The notes: generated by a model from the sequence alone, not told the origin. A DNA stretch of 50,502 bases from an uncultured Collinsella sp. (GCA_959606065.1 CAUHHV010000016.1:1-50502), one strand, 5' to 3'. Counted from the stretch's first letter, positions 41,055 through 50,368 are shown. Translations and numbers: made by a program.

Positions 41055-41075
41055 ATACCGCGGGTGCCGCGGTAT
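41055..41075. promoter_or_regulatory. Perfect palindrome upstream of tatA
   Basis: ATACCGCGG and CCGCGGTAT with a three-base loop lie 40 bases before the tatA start and could be an operator or a leader hairpin. There is no T-tract. Confidence 0.4.
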
Positions 41076-41087
41076 CACAACAATAGC

Positions 41088-41118
41088 TAAAAAAAGGGAC
41101 CGCAAGAAGCGGTCCCTT
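41088..41118 (-). terminator. Intrinsic terminator after tRNA-Pro
   Basis: On the minus strand AAGGGACCGC pairs with GCGGTCCCTT around a five-base loop, followed by TTTTT. Confidence 0.9.
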
Positions 41119-41127
41119 CTCATGCTC

Positions 41128-41204
41128 TGGTCGGGTTGACTGGATTTGAACCAGCGACCCCTGCGTCCCGAACGCAGTGCTCTACCAAACTGAGCCACAA
41201 CCCG
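41128..41204 (-). tRNA. tRNA-Pro (CGG)
   Basis: A 77-base tRNA with CGGGTTG/CAACCCG acceptor arm, anticodon CGG in loop TTCGGGA, GGTTCAAATCC T-loop and encoded CCA. Confidence 0.95.
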
Positions 41205-41253
41205 TTAGCTCGACTATAGTAACAAAGATTTTCGTCGCGTGCTAGAGAAATTT

Positions 41254-42150
41254 TTATTTCTTTGGCGCGTCGATTTGAACCGTGTTGGGAATAAGCTCAG
41301 TCGCGCAGGCCCACCAGCCATTTTGCTGGGCAGCTCCCGCAAGATGGGCTGCTGCAGCGACGGTATCGCAAATGGCAAACGAGCAAGCACCCGAACCGCA
41401 CACGTCCACGGCAACGGTTCCCTCCTGTGCGCGCAGCCAGTCGAGAACTGCCTGGATCCGCGGCTCCATCTGCGCGGATATGACGCCCAGATTGTTATGA
41501 ACGAGCGCATATGCCGCCTCGGCATCGCCGGCGCGTAAGACAGAAGCAATCGCATCGGGTTTTTCCGCGGGCACCGGGCTCTCATCAAATCGTCGATACG
41601 CTTCAACCGTTGAAACGCTCGTCTCGTGCGGTTTGACCAATACGACAGGTGTCGCCGGAAGCACAGGATACTCAGTGGCCAGCACATCTCCCCCGCCGAC
41701 GTAGAATGCGGGACTCGTGTGCAAAAAGAACGGCACGTCGGCGCCGATACCGCGAGCGATGTCATCGAGCGCGGGGTCGGCGCGGTCGATACCCCACAGC
41801 TCGGCCAAGGCAACGATGACCGCAGCGGCATCCGTCGAGGGGCCTCCCAGGCCGGCGCACAGCGGGATACGCTTTTCGATCGTCACGCACACGTTGGCAT
41901 CGCGACCGTAACGCTCGGCCATAGCGATTGCCGCCCGATAGGCCGTATTTTTTTGCATGGGAAAATCGGATGCCGGAACCGTCTGGACGGTCAACGCCTG
42001 CGCCGGCGTGACCGTCACGGTATCGGCTAGACCGACGGCTGCCATCAGGGAATCGACCCTGTGATAGCCGCGGGCGTCGCGCTCGGTATGAACCCCCAGA
42101 TAGAGGTTAATCTTTGCCGGCGCGGTAAGGATGAGGGACCGATCGGTCAC
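41254..42150 (-). CDS. ispE: 4-diphosphocytidyl-2-C-methyl-D-erythritol kinase
   Basis: A 298-residue GHMP-family kinase that phosphorylates CDP-ME in the MEP pathway. The substrate motif APAKINLYLGVHTERDARGY is at residues 10-29. The ATP-binding loop IPLCAGLGGPSTDAAAV is near 95, with PST where most IspE proteins have GSS. GADVPFFL is near 137 and the late VCGSGACSF near 250. It follows veg by two bases, as veg and ispE are close in Bacillus. It supplies the step between ispD and ispF encoded at 20-21 kb. Confidence 0.94.
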   Translation of the reverse strand: MTDRSLILTAPAKINLYLGVHTERDARGYHRVDSLMAAVGLADTVTVTPAQALTVQTVPASDFPMQKNTAYRAAIAMAERYGRDANVCVTIEKRIPLCAGLGGPSTDAAAVIVALAELWGIDRADPALDDIARGIGADVPFFLHTSPAFYVGGGDVLATEYPVLPATPVVLVKPHETSVSTVEAYRRFDESPVPAEKPDAIASVLRAGDAEAAYALVHNNLGVISAQMEPRIQAVLDWLRAQEGTVAVDVCGSGACSFAICDTVAAAAHLAGAAQQNGWWACATELIPNTVQIDAPKK

Positions 42151-42152
42151 CG

Positions 42153-42449
42153 TTAGTGCTCCTCGAGCTGGTTGCCGAGCGGGGTAAAGATATGTTCGCC
42201 GCTCTCGGGGTCGAACAGTTCGACCTGGCCGGTAAGGACATCGATGTACTGGTAGGACTGACGCGATTTGCGGCCGCGACGCTCGTCAACCTCAACGATA
42301 AAGACAGCGGGGTGGACGCTCTTGATGGTGCCCATGCGCTCGATGACGCGGGTACGGCCCATGTTGGCCTTAACCTTGACGCGATCGCCCACCATATCGG
42401 TCAGCTTCTCGTGGATGTCGTCGACGTGATTGACTTCCATCTCTTCCAT
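42153..42449 (-). CDS. veg: Veg family protein
   Basis: A 98-residue protein. Residues about 10-80 match Veg: DIHEKLTDMVGDRVKVKANM, then GRTRVIERMGTIKSVHPAVF and FIVEVDERRG. In Bacillus, Veg affects biofilm matrix expression through an unclear mechanism and its promoter is among the strongest known. The start at 42449 follows GGAGG by eight bases. A good promoter is found at 42517-42546. The link to ispE next door is conserved. Confidence 0.9.
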   Translation of the reverse strand: MEEMEVNHVDDIHEKLTDMVGDRVKVKANMGRTRVIERMGTIKSVHPAVFIVEVDERRGRKSRQSYQYIDVLTGQVELFDPESGEHIFTPLGNQLEEH

Positions 42450-42516
42450 GAATAGGGCCTCCAGAGGGTGCAATTCAAAAAGGGGATAATACCCCTAAGA
42501 TAGACAAAACTCTAAT

Positions 42517-42546
42517 ACTATAGCACCCTGTTGCAGCCATACGCAA
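42517..42546 (-). promoter_or_regulatory. Promoter of veg-ispE
   Basis: On the minus strand TTGCGT and TATAGT are 18 bases apart, 68 bases before the veg start. Confidence 0.6.
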
Positions 42547-42579
42547 GCAGCTAAAAAAGCCCGGTCCCAAATTGACTGC

Positions 42580-43026
42580 TTACAGGTTGTCCGTATCGAG
42601 AACGATGGTAAACGGGCCGTCGTTGACGAGGCTGACCTTCATGTCGGCGCCGAAGATGCCGTGCGCCACATGCTCGACGTCCTCGCGCACCAGCGTCAGG
42701 AAGTACTCATAGAGCTCGTTGGCCACATCGGGCGCGCCGGCATCCGTAAAGGACGGACGGCGACCATGACGGCAATCGGCAAACAGCGTGAACTGCGACA
42801 CCACGAGCACCTCACCGTCGACATCGGCAAGCGCCAGATTGGTCTTGCCGTTCTCATCCTCGTTGATGCGCAGGCCGCGGAGCTTGCCCCACAGCTTATC
42901 AGCCTCGGAGCGCGTATCGCCGTGGCCCACGCCAAGCAACACCAGGTAGCCGCGTCCAATGCAGCCCACGCACTCGCCGTCGACCGTCACGCCGGCGTTG
43001 AGCACGCGCTGCACCACCGCACGCAC
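42580..43026 (-). CDS. dtd: D-aminoacyl-tRNA deacylase
   Basis: A 148-residue DTD that removes D-amino acids (and Gly from tRNA-Ala) from mischarged tRNA. The active-site motifs SQFTLFADCRHGRRPSF (near residue 77) and NDGPFTIVLDTD (near 135) are present. The second is the GP motif, here GPFT instead of the more common GPVT. It begins three bases after the rdgB stop, so the two form a housekeeping pair. Confidence 0.95.
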   Translation of the reverse strand: MRAVVQRVLNAGVTVDGECVGCIGRGYLVLLGVGHGDTRSEADKLWGKLRGLRINEDENGKTNLALADVDGEVLVVSQFTLFADCRHGRRPSFTDAGAPDVANELYEYFLTLVREDVEHVAHGIFGADMKVSLVNDGPFTIVLDTDNL

Positions 43027-43029
43027 GGC

Positions 43030-43671
43030 CTACTCCTCGCCCGTCAGCTTGGAAGACAAGTGCTCGAGCGCATGGAAGCGATGACTAATGGCGTTCTTCT
43101 CGTCCGTCGTAAGCTCGGCCATAGTCTTGCCCGGCGTGTCGACCGGCAGGAACAGCGGATCATAGCCAAAGCCGTAATCGCCGCGGCCCTCGTGCGCAAT
43201 GACGCCCTCACAGGCGCCCTCGCCATAAGTGACCAGGCCGTCCGTGTCGATAAGCGCGACGACGCTCATAAAACGCGCGGTGCGGTCCTCGTCGGCCACG
43301 CCCTCCAGATTCACGAGGAGCTTGGCGTTGTTGGCGGCATCGTCGCCGTGCACGCCCGCATAGCGTGCGCTGTACACGCCCGGCTCACCGTCCAGGGCAT
43401 CAACGACCAGGCCCGAATCGTCGGCGATGGCCATAAGCCCCGTCTCCTCTACCGCGGCCTGCGCCTTGATGATGGCGTTCTCCAAAAACGTCGTGCCGTT
43501 TTCCTCGGGGTCCTCAAAATCACCCAGCTGGCCCAACGCCACAAAGCGAACCTCGGGCATGACCTTGCCCAAAATGGCCTCGATCTCGGTGAGCTTATGG
43601 GCATTGCCCGTTGCCACGACGATGGTCGCCGCCGGGTCGAGGGTGTCGATATCGATCTTCTCTAGTGCCAT
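43030..43671 (-). CDS. rdgB: XTP/dITP diphosphatase (RdgB/HAM1 family)
   Basis: A 213-residue pyrophosphatase that removes non-canonical purine nucleotides. The TGNAHKLTEIEAIL motif (near residue 21), NGTTFLENAIIKA (near 58), ADDSGLVVDAL and the C-terminal GYDPLFLP and SHRFHALEHL are all there. The start at 43671 follows GGAGG by six bases. A terminator separates it from rph upstream. Confidence 0.95.
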   Translation of the reverse strand: MALEKIDIDTLDPAATIVVATGNAHKLTEIEAILGKVMPEVRFVALGQLGDFEDPEENGTTFLENAIIKAQAAVEETGLMAIADDSGLVVDALDGEPGVYSARYAGVHGDDAANNAKLLVNLEGVADEDRTARFMSVVALIDTDGLVTYGEGACEGVIAHEGRGDYGFGYDPLFLPVDTPGKTMAELTTDEKNAISHRFHALEHLSSKLTGEE

Positions 43672-43773
43672 GACTGGCCTCCTTGTCTCTATAGCAATGC
43701 CGCCCAAGGGAAACTGGCCTCGAGCCCTCTCCCCTCCCTGGCGACAGAAACCTTATACTTCGACGTTTTCCCA

Positions 43774-43813
43774 GATAAAACCTACCAAAATTAACATCCC
43801 TTTTTGGCAGGTT
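43774..43813 (-). terminator. Intrinsic terminator overlapping the rph stop
   Basis: On the minus strand AACCTGCCAAAA pairs with TTTTGGTAGGTT, followed by TTAT. The first arm contains two of the three bases of the rph stop codon. Confidence 0.75.
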
Positions 43814-44537
43814 AGGCGAGGGCTTGGCGCTGAAGCTCGATGAGCTCGGCGATGCCCTTGTCGCCCAGGTCGAGCAGGGCGTTGAGACGCTTGCGGTCGA
43901 AGGGCGCCTGCTCGCCGGTGCCTTGGAGCTCAATCATCTCGCCGGTGTCGGTAGCGACGAGATTCATGTCGACCTCGGCGTGGCTGTCCTCGGAATAATC
44001 GAGGTCGAGCATGGTGTTGCCGTCGACAACGCCCATAGAGATGGCGGCAACCTGACCCGTGAGCGGAATGCGCTCGATCTTGCCGGCCTCGACCCACATA
44101 GCAAGGGCGTCGTGCAGCGCCACCCAGGCACCGGTAATGCTCGCCGTACGCGTGCCGCCATCCGCCTGGATCACATCGCAGTCGACGGTAACGGTGTACT
44201 CGCCGAGCGCCTTCATGTTGACGACGGTACGCAGGCTGCGGCCGATGAGGCGCTCGATCTCCATGGAGCGGCCCTTACGCTTGGCGTACTCGCGCTTGCA
44301 ACGCTTACCGGTCGATGCCGGCAGCATGGCATACTCTGCGGTTACCCAACCGGCCTTGGCACCCTTGCGCCAGCCCGGCACGCCCTCCTCGATGGTGGCG
44401 GCACAAAGCACGCGCGTGTCGCCGAACTCAGCCAGGCACGAGCCGTGGGCATGTTTCATAACACCACGGGTGAGCTTGACGGGGCGCAGCTCATTGGCGG
44501 CACGGCCGTTGGCACGGTTGACCTGCATGTACTCCAT
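43812..44537 (-). CDS. rph: Ribonuclease PH
   Basis: A 241-residue RNase PH, the phosphorolytic exonuclease that trims tRNA 3' ends. GDTRVLCAATIEEGVPGW (near residue 39), AEYAMLPASTGKR (near 67), MEIERLIGRSLRTVV (near 91) and DCDVIQADGGTRTASITGA (near 119) are the family signatures, including the phosphate-binding Arg residues. It lies between murI and a terminator; in many actinobacteria rph, rdgB and murI are also neighbours. Confidence 0.96.
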   Translation of the reverse strand: MEYMQVNRANGRAANELRPVKLTRGVMKHAHGSCLAEFGDTRVLCAATIEEGVPGWRKGAKAGWVTAEYAMLPASTGKRCKREYAKRKGRSMEIERLIGRSLRTVVNMKALGEYTVTVDCDVIQADGGTRTASITGAWVALHDALAMWVEAGKIERIPLTGQVAAISMGVVDGNTMLDLDYSEDSHAEVDMNLVATDTGEMIELQGTGEQAPFDRKRLNALLDLGDKGIAELIELQRQALA

Positions 44538-44592
44538 AGAAATATCCTTTCGGCAGAAGAAGAGGGCAAGTCTTTGGACGGTAACCCTACAT

Positions 44593-45477
44593 CTATTTCA
44601 GTTCGTCGATATCGACATGTTCGATGCTTTTGAGCGGCTGGCCAAAGATAAAGCTACCCGCCACCGCAAACTCGGCAATGTTGTCAGACGTAGTGGCAAA
44701 GCGATGCTGCGGCTCGGCTGCGTCGCCCGCCAGCTGCTCGCGGCGCGTGAGGATATCGGTCAGCTCGCGCGTGGTCTCCTCGGCGGAACTCACGACGCGC
44801 ACCCCAGGCCCCAGCGCATGGCGGATAGGTCCCACCAACAGCGGAAAATGCGTACAGCCGAGCACCACGGTATCGATACCGTGGTCGCGCAGCGGCTCAA
44901 CCGTGGCACCCACCAGTGCACGCACGGCAGGCGTATCGAAGATGTCCTCGTTCTCAAGCCACTGCTCCTGCAGATGCGCGCCCGAGGCGAGCTCGTGCTC
45001 AACGACCTCGACAAAGCTCGAGGCAGGGCAGCCGTATACGTCGACGCCGGCATCCAGGTCCTGAATGGCACGCGTGTAAGCGCCTGAGCGAATGGTGAGG
45101 TTGGTAGCGAGCACGCCCACCCGGCGCGTGCGGGTGCTGTTGATTGCCGCGCGTGCGCCCGGTGCGATCACACCGATGACGGGGACGTCGAGCACCTGCT
45201 GGGCCAAACGCAAGGCCGCTGCAGTCGCCGTGTTGCAGGCGATGACCATGATCTTGACGTCGTGCTTCGACAGCCAGCGGCCTGCCTGCAGCGCAAACGA
45301 TCGCACCTCGTCCTCGGTGCGGGTGCCATACGGGCAGCGTTTGGTGTCGCCGAAGTAGTAGACGGACTCATGCGGCAGCGCCGTCGCGATGGCGCGTGCA
45401 ACCGTCAGACCGCCCAGACCCGAGTCGAATACGCCAATGGGGCGCGTGTCCCCGGCCAGATTCTCGATATCGGACAT
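44593..45477 (-). CDS. murI: Glutamate racemase
   Basis: A 294-residue racemase that makes D-glutamate for peptidoglycan. IGVFDSGLGGLTVARAI is at the N-terminus. The two catalytic Cys are in VIACNTATAAAL (near residue 80) and VLGCTHFPLLVGP (near 207). FGDTKRCPYG near 42 binds substrate. It is 54 bases after the HAD gene, with rph next. Confidence 0.95.
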   Translation of the reverse strand: MSDIENLAGDTRPIGVFDSGLGGLTVARAIATALPHESVYYFGDTKRCPYGTRTEDEVRSFALQAGRWLSKHDVKIMVIACNTATAAALRLAQQVLDVPVIGVIAPGARAAINSTRTRRVGVLATNLTIRSGAYTRAIQDLDAGVDVYGCPASSFVEVVEHELASGAHLQEQWLENEDIFDTPAVRALVGATVEPLRDHGIDTVVLGCTHFPLLVGPIRHALGPGVRVVSSAEETTRELTDILTRREQLAGDAAEPQHRFATTSDNIAEFAVAGSFIFGQPLKSIEHVDIDELK

Positions 45478-45530
45478 TACCTCACCAGATTCTCTCTCGA
45501 AAAGATATGGCTCAGAACGATAGGACCGCG

Positions 45531-46442
45531 CTACGAACGAGCCGCGACCAGCAGCTCGGCCGTTGCCACCCAGCCGTCGACAATCTTGCCGCGCGTGACG
45601 TAGGCGTTATCGCAAGCGTCCAGGAACTCGGGCGCGCCGGCACTGGTCAGGCCGTTCTCGACCAAACAGAACGTACCAACGTGGTCGGCCATGTAGAAAT
45701 CGGACTCGGAATCACCGAGCGCCAGCGTCTCCTCGCGCTCGATACCCAGGTGCTCGCAGAAACGTGCGATGGCAACGCCCTTGTTGAGGCCGGCGGGATT
45801 GATGTTAAACGCGCGGCCATCCTCGACGCGATCGAGCTCGAGCGTCGTCGGCTTGGACAGATGCGTCAGGTGACCGTTACAGGCCCACACCAAGCCGCAG
45901 CCGGCCTCGTCGAGGATGGCCTGCGCCTCGTCATCGGGGATGTCGCCGCGCATGCCGACGGTGACCTCGCGGTACTTGTAGCCGGTCGACATGTCGTTGT
46001 GATACTCGATCTTGTGCGGCCAGCGGGCGAGGATCTTCTCGCACACGCCGGTCTGCTCGATCACCTGGTGCGGCGTGAGACCGCAAGAGGGGTCGTAGGG
46101 CATGTCGCCGGTCAGATACTCCCAATCGTTGGCTTTGAGGTCGTACATGACCAGGCCGCCCATCTCACCAATGTAGGAGTTGAGGCCGAGCACGCGCGCA
46201 TCCTCGTGGATCATGGTGCGGTTGCGGCCCGAGGTGGGAATCACCTGAATACCAGCGCGAGCGAGCGCCACGACGGCCTCGACGAGTTTGGTCGAGGGGT
46301 TGCCGTCGTTGTCGCGCAGCACGCACGAGCCGGGTGCGAGCATCGTGGCATCCAGGTCGGTAAAGACGTACTTAACCTTGGCCAAGCGCTCGCGCATCTC
46401 GCCCGAAAGCTCGGCAACGGTCGGCAGGGTGTTGTGGGACAT
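45531..46442 (-). CDS. HAD superfamily hydrolase, Cof/sugar-phosphatase-like
   Basis: A 303-residue HAD phosphatase of the C2-cap type. Motif I reads FTDLDATML (near residue 27), with Ala where DxDGT is usual. Motif II is PTSGRNRTM (near 68) and motif IV LGDSESDFYMAD (near 250). The cap domain lies between 85 and 195. The start at 46442 follows CGGAG. The substrate is probably a small sugar or cofactor phosphate and cannot be assigned. Confidence 0.85.
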   Translation of the reverse strand: MSHNTLPTVAELSGEMRERLAKVKYVFTDLDATMLAPGSCVLRDNDGNPSTKLVEAVVALARAGIQVIPTSGRNRTMIHEDARVLGLNSYIGEMGGLVMYDLKANDWEYLTGDMPYDPSCGLTPHQVIEQTGVCEKILARWPHKIEYHNDMSTGYKYREVTVGMRGDIPDDEAQAILDEAGCGLVWACNGHLTHLSKPTTLELDRVEDGRAFNINPAGLNKGVAIARFCEHLGIEREETLALGDSESDFYMADHVGTFCLVENGLTSAGAPEFLDACDNAYVTRGKIVDGWVATAELLVAARS

Positions 46443-46549
46443 GGTTACTCCGTTTACGTAGAAGGGTTTGGACTTGGACGGCATGCTTTGCTTGAGGGAA
46501 CACGCTTATGGCGACAGCGCACTCAGGGCGCCGCCGCCATCATGATTCA

Positions 46550-48112
46550 TTAGTCAAACTGGGTAACATCGATCAGGCGATTGGCCAACGAAAGGTCGCT
46601 CTCGATGGGCACGAACTCGTCGCCCACGTGCATGAGCTCCTCGTCACCCTTTGCCAGCAGCAAGACAATGGTGGGAGCATCGGGGTTGACGTACTCCTCG
46701 CGCGCCGCCTTGAACGCCGCATGCACAGCGGCTTCGCGGTCGAGGATGATCTTGTTCGGCGTATCGTCGGGAACATGCTCGGCAAGCTCGCGACAGACCT
46801 TCATCGGGTCCTCGTGAGCCGGGTCCTCGTTGGCAAAGATCATCAGGTCGGAATATGGTGCGGCCTCGCGCGGAAGCTGCTCGCGGCGCTCCTGCGCCTT
46901 GCCGCCGGCAGCGCCAAACACTGCAATGACTGGACTAGCGGGAAACGCGCGCTTGACCGACGAGAAAAGCGAACGGAACGAAAGCTGGTTGTGCGCATAG
47001 TCAACGACGCAGATCACGCGGCCGTCCTTCGACTCCACGACCTCCATACGGCCCGGTACACGCAGTTTGGAGAGGCCCTTCTTGATAGCCTCGATACCGA
47101 TGCCGATCTCGCGCGCAGCGGCGATAGCGACCAGCGCGTTTTCCACGTTAAAGTCGCCCGCGATGCCCAGCAGGACCTTCTCCCCCGCCTCGGACTCGTC
47201 GGCACACAGGCCATGCAGGTTAAACTCGATGTTAAAGCCGACCATGCGCACATCGCTCGCCCACAGGCTTGCCTCGGGATGCTCGACGCCAACGGTCACC
47301 AAGCGCTCGGCCGTCGACGCTGCCTCCAACACACGGTCAACCTCTTCGGTGCCCAGATTCACCACGGCGGTCTTCGCCTGGTCAAAGATCCTGAGTTTGC
47401 TCTCAAAATAATCCTCAAACGTGGGGTGTTCGATCGGCGAGATGTGGTCACGCCCGATGTTGAGGAAGCACGCCACGTCAAACGGCAGATTCTCGACGCG
47501 TTGGTACTTGAGCGCCTGGCTCGAGACCTCCATGACCATGGACTGGCGACCGGACTCACGGCAGTTGGCGATATGGCGCCAGACCTCGGGGGCCTCGGGC
47601 GTAGTATTGGTGCTCTCGTAGCACTCGATGCCATCGTCGGTACTCACCGAGCCGATCATGCCGCAGGACTCGCCCGCCGCTTTGATAATCGACTGGAGCA
47701 TAAAAGCGGCCGTGGTCTTTCCCTTGGTACCGGTGATGCCCACGATCTTGACGTCGTGGTCGGGACGGTCGTAGACCTCCGGCGGCAACAGGGCCATGGC
47801 CGTGCGGACGCTGTCCACGACCAGCATCGCCGCGCCGTTCTCCTTCGCCAGCGGCTCCAGAGACTCGACCAGCGACTCCTCGCACACAAATGCGACGGCG
47901 CCCGCATCGAGCGCCATACTCAAAAACGCGGGCTTAAAGGCAGCGCCTTTGCAAAAGAACACGTCACCTGCCGAGACCGCGCGCGAATCAAACGAGCAGC
48001 CGGTCACGGCACGCTCGTCAACCTGCTCTGATGCGCGCAGCTCGCCGCACACATCGAGAAGCTTGGCAAGCGTATCGACCGTGGTCACGGTCGCGGAATC
48101 CGAATGGTGCAT
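46550..48112 (-). CDS. murE: UDP-MurNAc-tripeptide synthetase, MurE family
   Basis: A 520-residue Mur ligase adding the third amino acid to the peptidoglycan stem. Residues 1-115 form the UDP-binding domain (CSFDSRAVSAGDVFF). GITGTKGKTTAAFML near 125 is the ATP loop. TTPEAPEVW and EVSSQALKYQRV follow, and HNQLSFRSL begins the third domain. The residue-3 selectivity motif, DNPR in diaminopimelate-specific enzymes, here reads EDPA in ANEDPAHEDPMKV. The lost Arg suggests Lys or Orn rather than mDAP. It is away from the dcw cluster, so a second MurE-like gene elsewhere cannot be excluded. Confidence 0.9.
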   Translation of the reverse strand: MHHSDSATVTTVDTLAKLLDVCGELRASEQVDERAVTGCSFDSRAVSAGDVFFCKGAAFKPAFLSMALDAGAVAFVCEESLVESLEPLAKENGAAMLVVDSVRTAMALLPPEVYDRPDHDVKIVGITGTKGKTTAAFMLQSIIKAAGESCGMIGSVSTDDGIECYESTNTTPEAPEVWRHIANCRESGRQSMVMEVSSQALKYQRVENLPFDVACFLNIGRDHISPIEHPTFEDYFESKLRIFDQAKTAVVNLGTEEVDRVLEAASTAERLVTVGVEHPEASLWASDVRMVGFNIEFNLHGLCADESEAGEKVLLGIAGDFNVENALVAIAAAREIGIGIEAIKKGLSKLRVPGRMEVVESKDGRVICVVDYAHNQLSFRSLFSSVKRAFPASPVIAVFGAAGGKAQERREQLPREAAPYSDLMIFANEDPAHEDPMKVCRELAEHVPDDTPNKIILDREAAVHAAFKAAREEYVNPDAPTIVLLLAKGDEELMHVGDEFVPIESDLSLANRLIDVTQFD

Positions 48113-48172
48113 CTTTCGCCTTTCTCAGCCATTTGGCAGGGACGGTTTTTATAGTAACTGAAACGCACCCAC

Positions 48173-48199
48173 GCAAAAACGGCTCCCGGAGGAGCCGTT
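48173..48199 (-). terminator. Intrinsic terminator after asnB
   Basis: On the minus strand AACGGCTCC pairs with GGAGCCGTT around a four-base loop, followed by TTTTGCG. Confidence 0.9.
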
Positions 48200-48224
48200 A
48201 CGCGCAGGCGTTCGTAAGCCGAGG

Positions 48225-50105
48225 CTAGGCAGCCTGAACAGCGGGCTGGTCCTCGTCGATAAAGAAGCGCTTGTACCACACCAGGAACACGAGCGGCGTA
48301 TAGATCTTGCGCTGGAAATCGCCCTTGCCCGCAAAGTGCAGATCGAGCAGGTGCATGAGCTCGTCGGTATCGAAGAACTCGCTTGCCCACGGCGCGGTGA
48401 AGTACTCCTTGACATAGTCGTACCACTTTTGCTCGCGCAGCCAGTAGACAATCGGCACCGGGAAACCCACCTTGGGACGGGTGGCCCACTCATCGGGCAG
48501 CGACTTGTTGGCAGCGTGGCGGAGTACCTGTTTGTTGCCGTTCTCGTTGATGCGGTAGCGGTCGGGAATATGCTCGGCGAACTCCATGACTTTGCGGTCC
48601 AGGAAGGGCACGCGCAGCTCCAGCGAGTGCGCCATGCACATCTTGTCGGCCTTGAGCAGAATGTCGCCCGGGAGCCACATGTTCATGTCCAGGTACTGCT
48701 TCTTGACCAGCTCGGGCTGACCCTTCACGCGCGCATAGATGGGAGCGGCAAGCTCGAAGGCGCCATCGCCGGTGTTGTACTCGGGCTTGAGCACGTCGTC
48801 GACCTCGCGCTCCGGCCATACCAGAGCCTGTCCCAGGAACGACTTCTCAGGGATCTCGGCACCCTTGACCAGGAAGTTATGTCCCTTGAAGTACGGCATA
48901 TGCAACGCCAGGTTACCGAGCGCGCGACGGATGGGCAGCGGCACCATCTTTTTGTACTTGCGGACCGGGACCGTGTCCTCGTAGTAGGCGTAGCCGCCAA
49001 AGAGCTCGTCGGCGCCTTCGCCCGAAAGCACGACGGTGACGTCCTTGCGGGCCATCTCGGCCAAGAACCACAGCGGCACGGAAGACAGGTTGGACTGCGG
49101 CTCGTCCATGTGATACTGGATGTCCTCGAGCGCACCGAAGAACTCGTCGGCGGTAATCATCTTGCGAACGTTCTCGACGCCGAGCTTATCGGAAAGCTCC
49201 TTGGCATAGTTGGTCTCGTTATAGTTCTTGTAGTCAAAGCCCACCGAGAAGGTCTTGTCGGGCATGAGGCAAGCGGCAATATAGCTGGAGTCGACGCCAC
49301 CGGAGAGGAACGACGCGACCTTGACGTCGGCGATGCGATGGGCCTCGACGCTCTCGTGCACGACCTCGTCCAGCTCATCGACATACTCTTCGAACGGCTT
49401 CTCGACGGCAGAGTAATCGCAATCCCAGTAGCGCTCGATGTTCATCTTGCCGGTCGGGATATCGACGGTAAAGTAGTGCGCCGGCGGCAGCTTGTAGACA
49501 CCCTCGAAGAAGGTCTCCTCGGTTGCCGAATACTGCAGCGTCATGTACGGACGCAGGGCCTTTTTGTTGACCGCCTTGTGGAAGTGCGGGTAGTCCAGGA
49601 AGCTCTTGATCTCGGAACCAAAGAGCACGCCCGGAGCGCCGTCGCCCGCATCGGCCATGGGATAGTAGTAGAGCGGCTTGATGCCAAAGATATCGCGGGC
49701 GCCAAAAAGCTTGTTCTTCTTCTTGTCCCAGATGACGAAAGCGTACATACCGCGCAGGCGATCGAGGACGGCCTCGCCCCACTCCTCGTAGCCGTGCAGG
49801 AGGCTCTCGGTGTCGGCGCCGCAGTGGAACTTGTAGCCCTTGGCCTCGAGCTCGGAACGGAGTTCTTGGAAGTTGTAGATCTCGCCGTTGAAGACGATAA
49901 CGACGCTGCCGTCCTCATTGGCCATGGGCTGAGCGCCGGCCTCGGTCAGGTCGAGGATCGACAGGCGGCGGAAGCCCAGGGCAACGCGGCCGTCGATAAA
50001 CTGACCGCCCATGTCGGGACCGCGATGGACAATGCGGTCCATCATCTTGGTGAGCACCTCGGATTGGTTATCCGTCCCACCGACAAAACCGACAAAACCG
50101 CACAT
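48225..50105 (-). CDS. asnB: Asparagine synthase (glutamine-hydrolysing)
   Basis: A 626-residue enzyme making Asn from Asp, ATP and glutamine ammonia. MCGFVGFVGG puts the catalytic Cys at position 2, so Met removal is needed. RGPDMGGQF, FNGEIYNFQELR and GADTESLLHGYEEWG complete the glutaminase domain (1-200). The synthetase domain has the PP-loop FLSGGVDSSYIAA near 265 and GEGADELFGGYAYY near 365. It is longer than E. coli AsnB (554), like the Gram-positive type. It stands alone with its own terminator. Confidence 0.95.
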   Translation of the reverse strand: MCGFVGFVGGTDNQSEVLTKMMDRIVHRGPDMGGQFIDGRVALGFRRLSILDLTEAGAQPMANEDGSVVIVFNGEIYNFQELRSELEAKGYKFHCGADTESLLHGYEEWGEAVLDRLRGMYAFVIWDKKKNKLFGARDIFGIKPLYYYPMADAGDGAPGVLFGSEIKSFLDYPHFHKAVNKKALRPYMTLQYSATEETFFEGVYKLPPAHYFTVDIPTGKMNIERYWDCDYSAVEKPFEEYVDELDEVVHESVEAHRIADVKVASFLSGGVDSSYIAACLMPDKTFSVGFDYKNYNETNYAKELSDKLGVENVRKMITADEFFGALEDIQYHMDEPQSNLSSVPLWFLAEMARKDVTVVLSGEGADELFGGYAYYEDTVPVRKYKKMVPLPIRRALGNLALHMPYFKGHNFLVKGAEIPEKSFLGQALVWPEREVDDVLKPEYNTGDGAFELAAPIYARVKGQPELVKKQYLDMNMWLPGDILLKADKMCMAHSLELRVPFLDRKVMEFAEHIPDRYRINENGNKQVLRHAANKSLPDEWATRPKVGFPVPIVYWLREQKWYDYVKEYFTAPWASEFFDTDELMHLLDLHFAGKGDFQRKIYTPLVFLVWYKRFFIDEDQPAVQAA

Positions 50106-50273
50106 ATACTATCCCCTCTGCTGTTGCTGGGCATCAAATCGAATCAGTAGCTTTTGAGTATACCCGAGGGCGTAAAGAGGGGCGGAATGTTCAGGCAATC
50201 TCAACTGAATCAGCTCCGCTGTGACACGCGCCGGTTACCTTTAATGGATATGAGATGAATGAGGCGATTGTTT

Positions 50274-50282
50274 TGCTATACT
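50274..50282 (+). promoter_or_regulatory. Extended -10 box of tRNA-Val
   Basis: TGCTATACT lies 11 bases before the tRNA. No good -35 box is visible. Confidence 0.5.
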
Positions 50283-50292
50283 CTCTCCGCAC

Positions 50293-50368
50293 GGGCGATT
50301 GGCGCAACGGTTAGCGCAGGTGCTTTACACGCACAAGGCTGGGGGTTCGAATCCCTCATCGCCCACCA
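50293..50368 (+). tRNA. tRNA-Val (TAC)
   Basis: A 76-base tRNA with GGGCGAT/ATCGCCC acceptor arm, anticodon TAC in loop TTTACAC, GGTTCGAATCC T-loop and encoded CCA. The first pair of the anticodon stem is a G-A mismatch. Confidence 0.94.
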
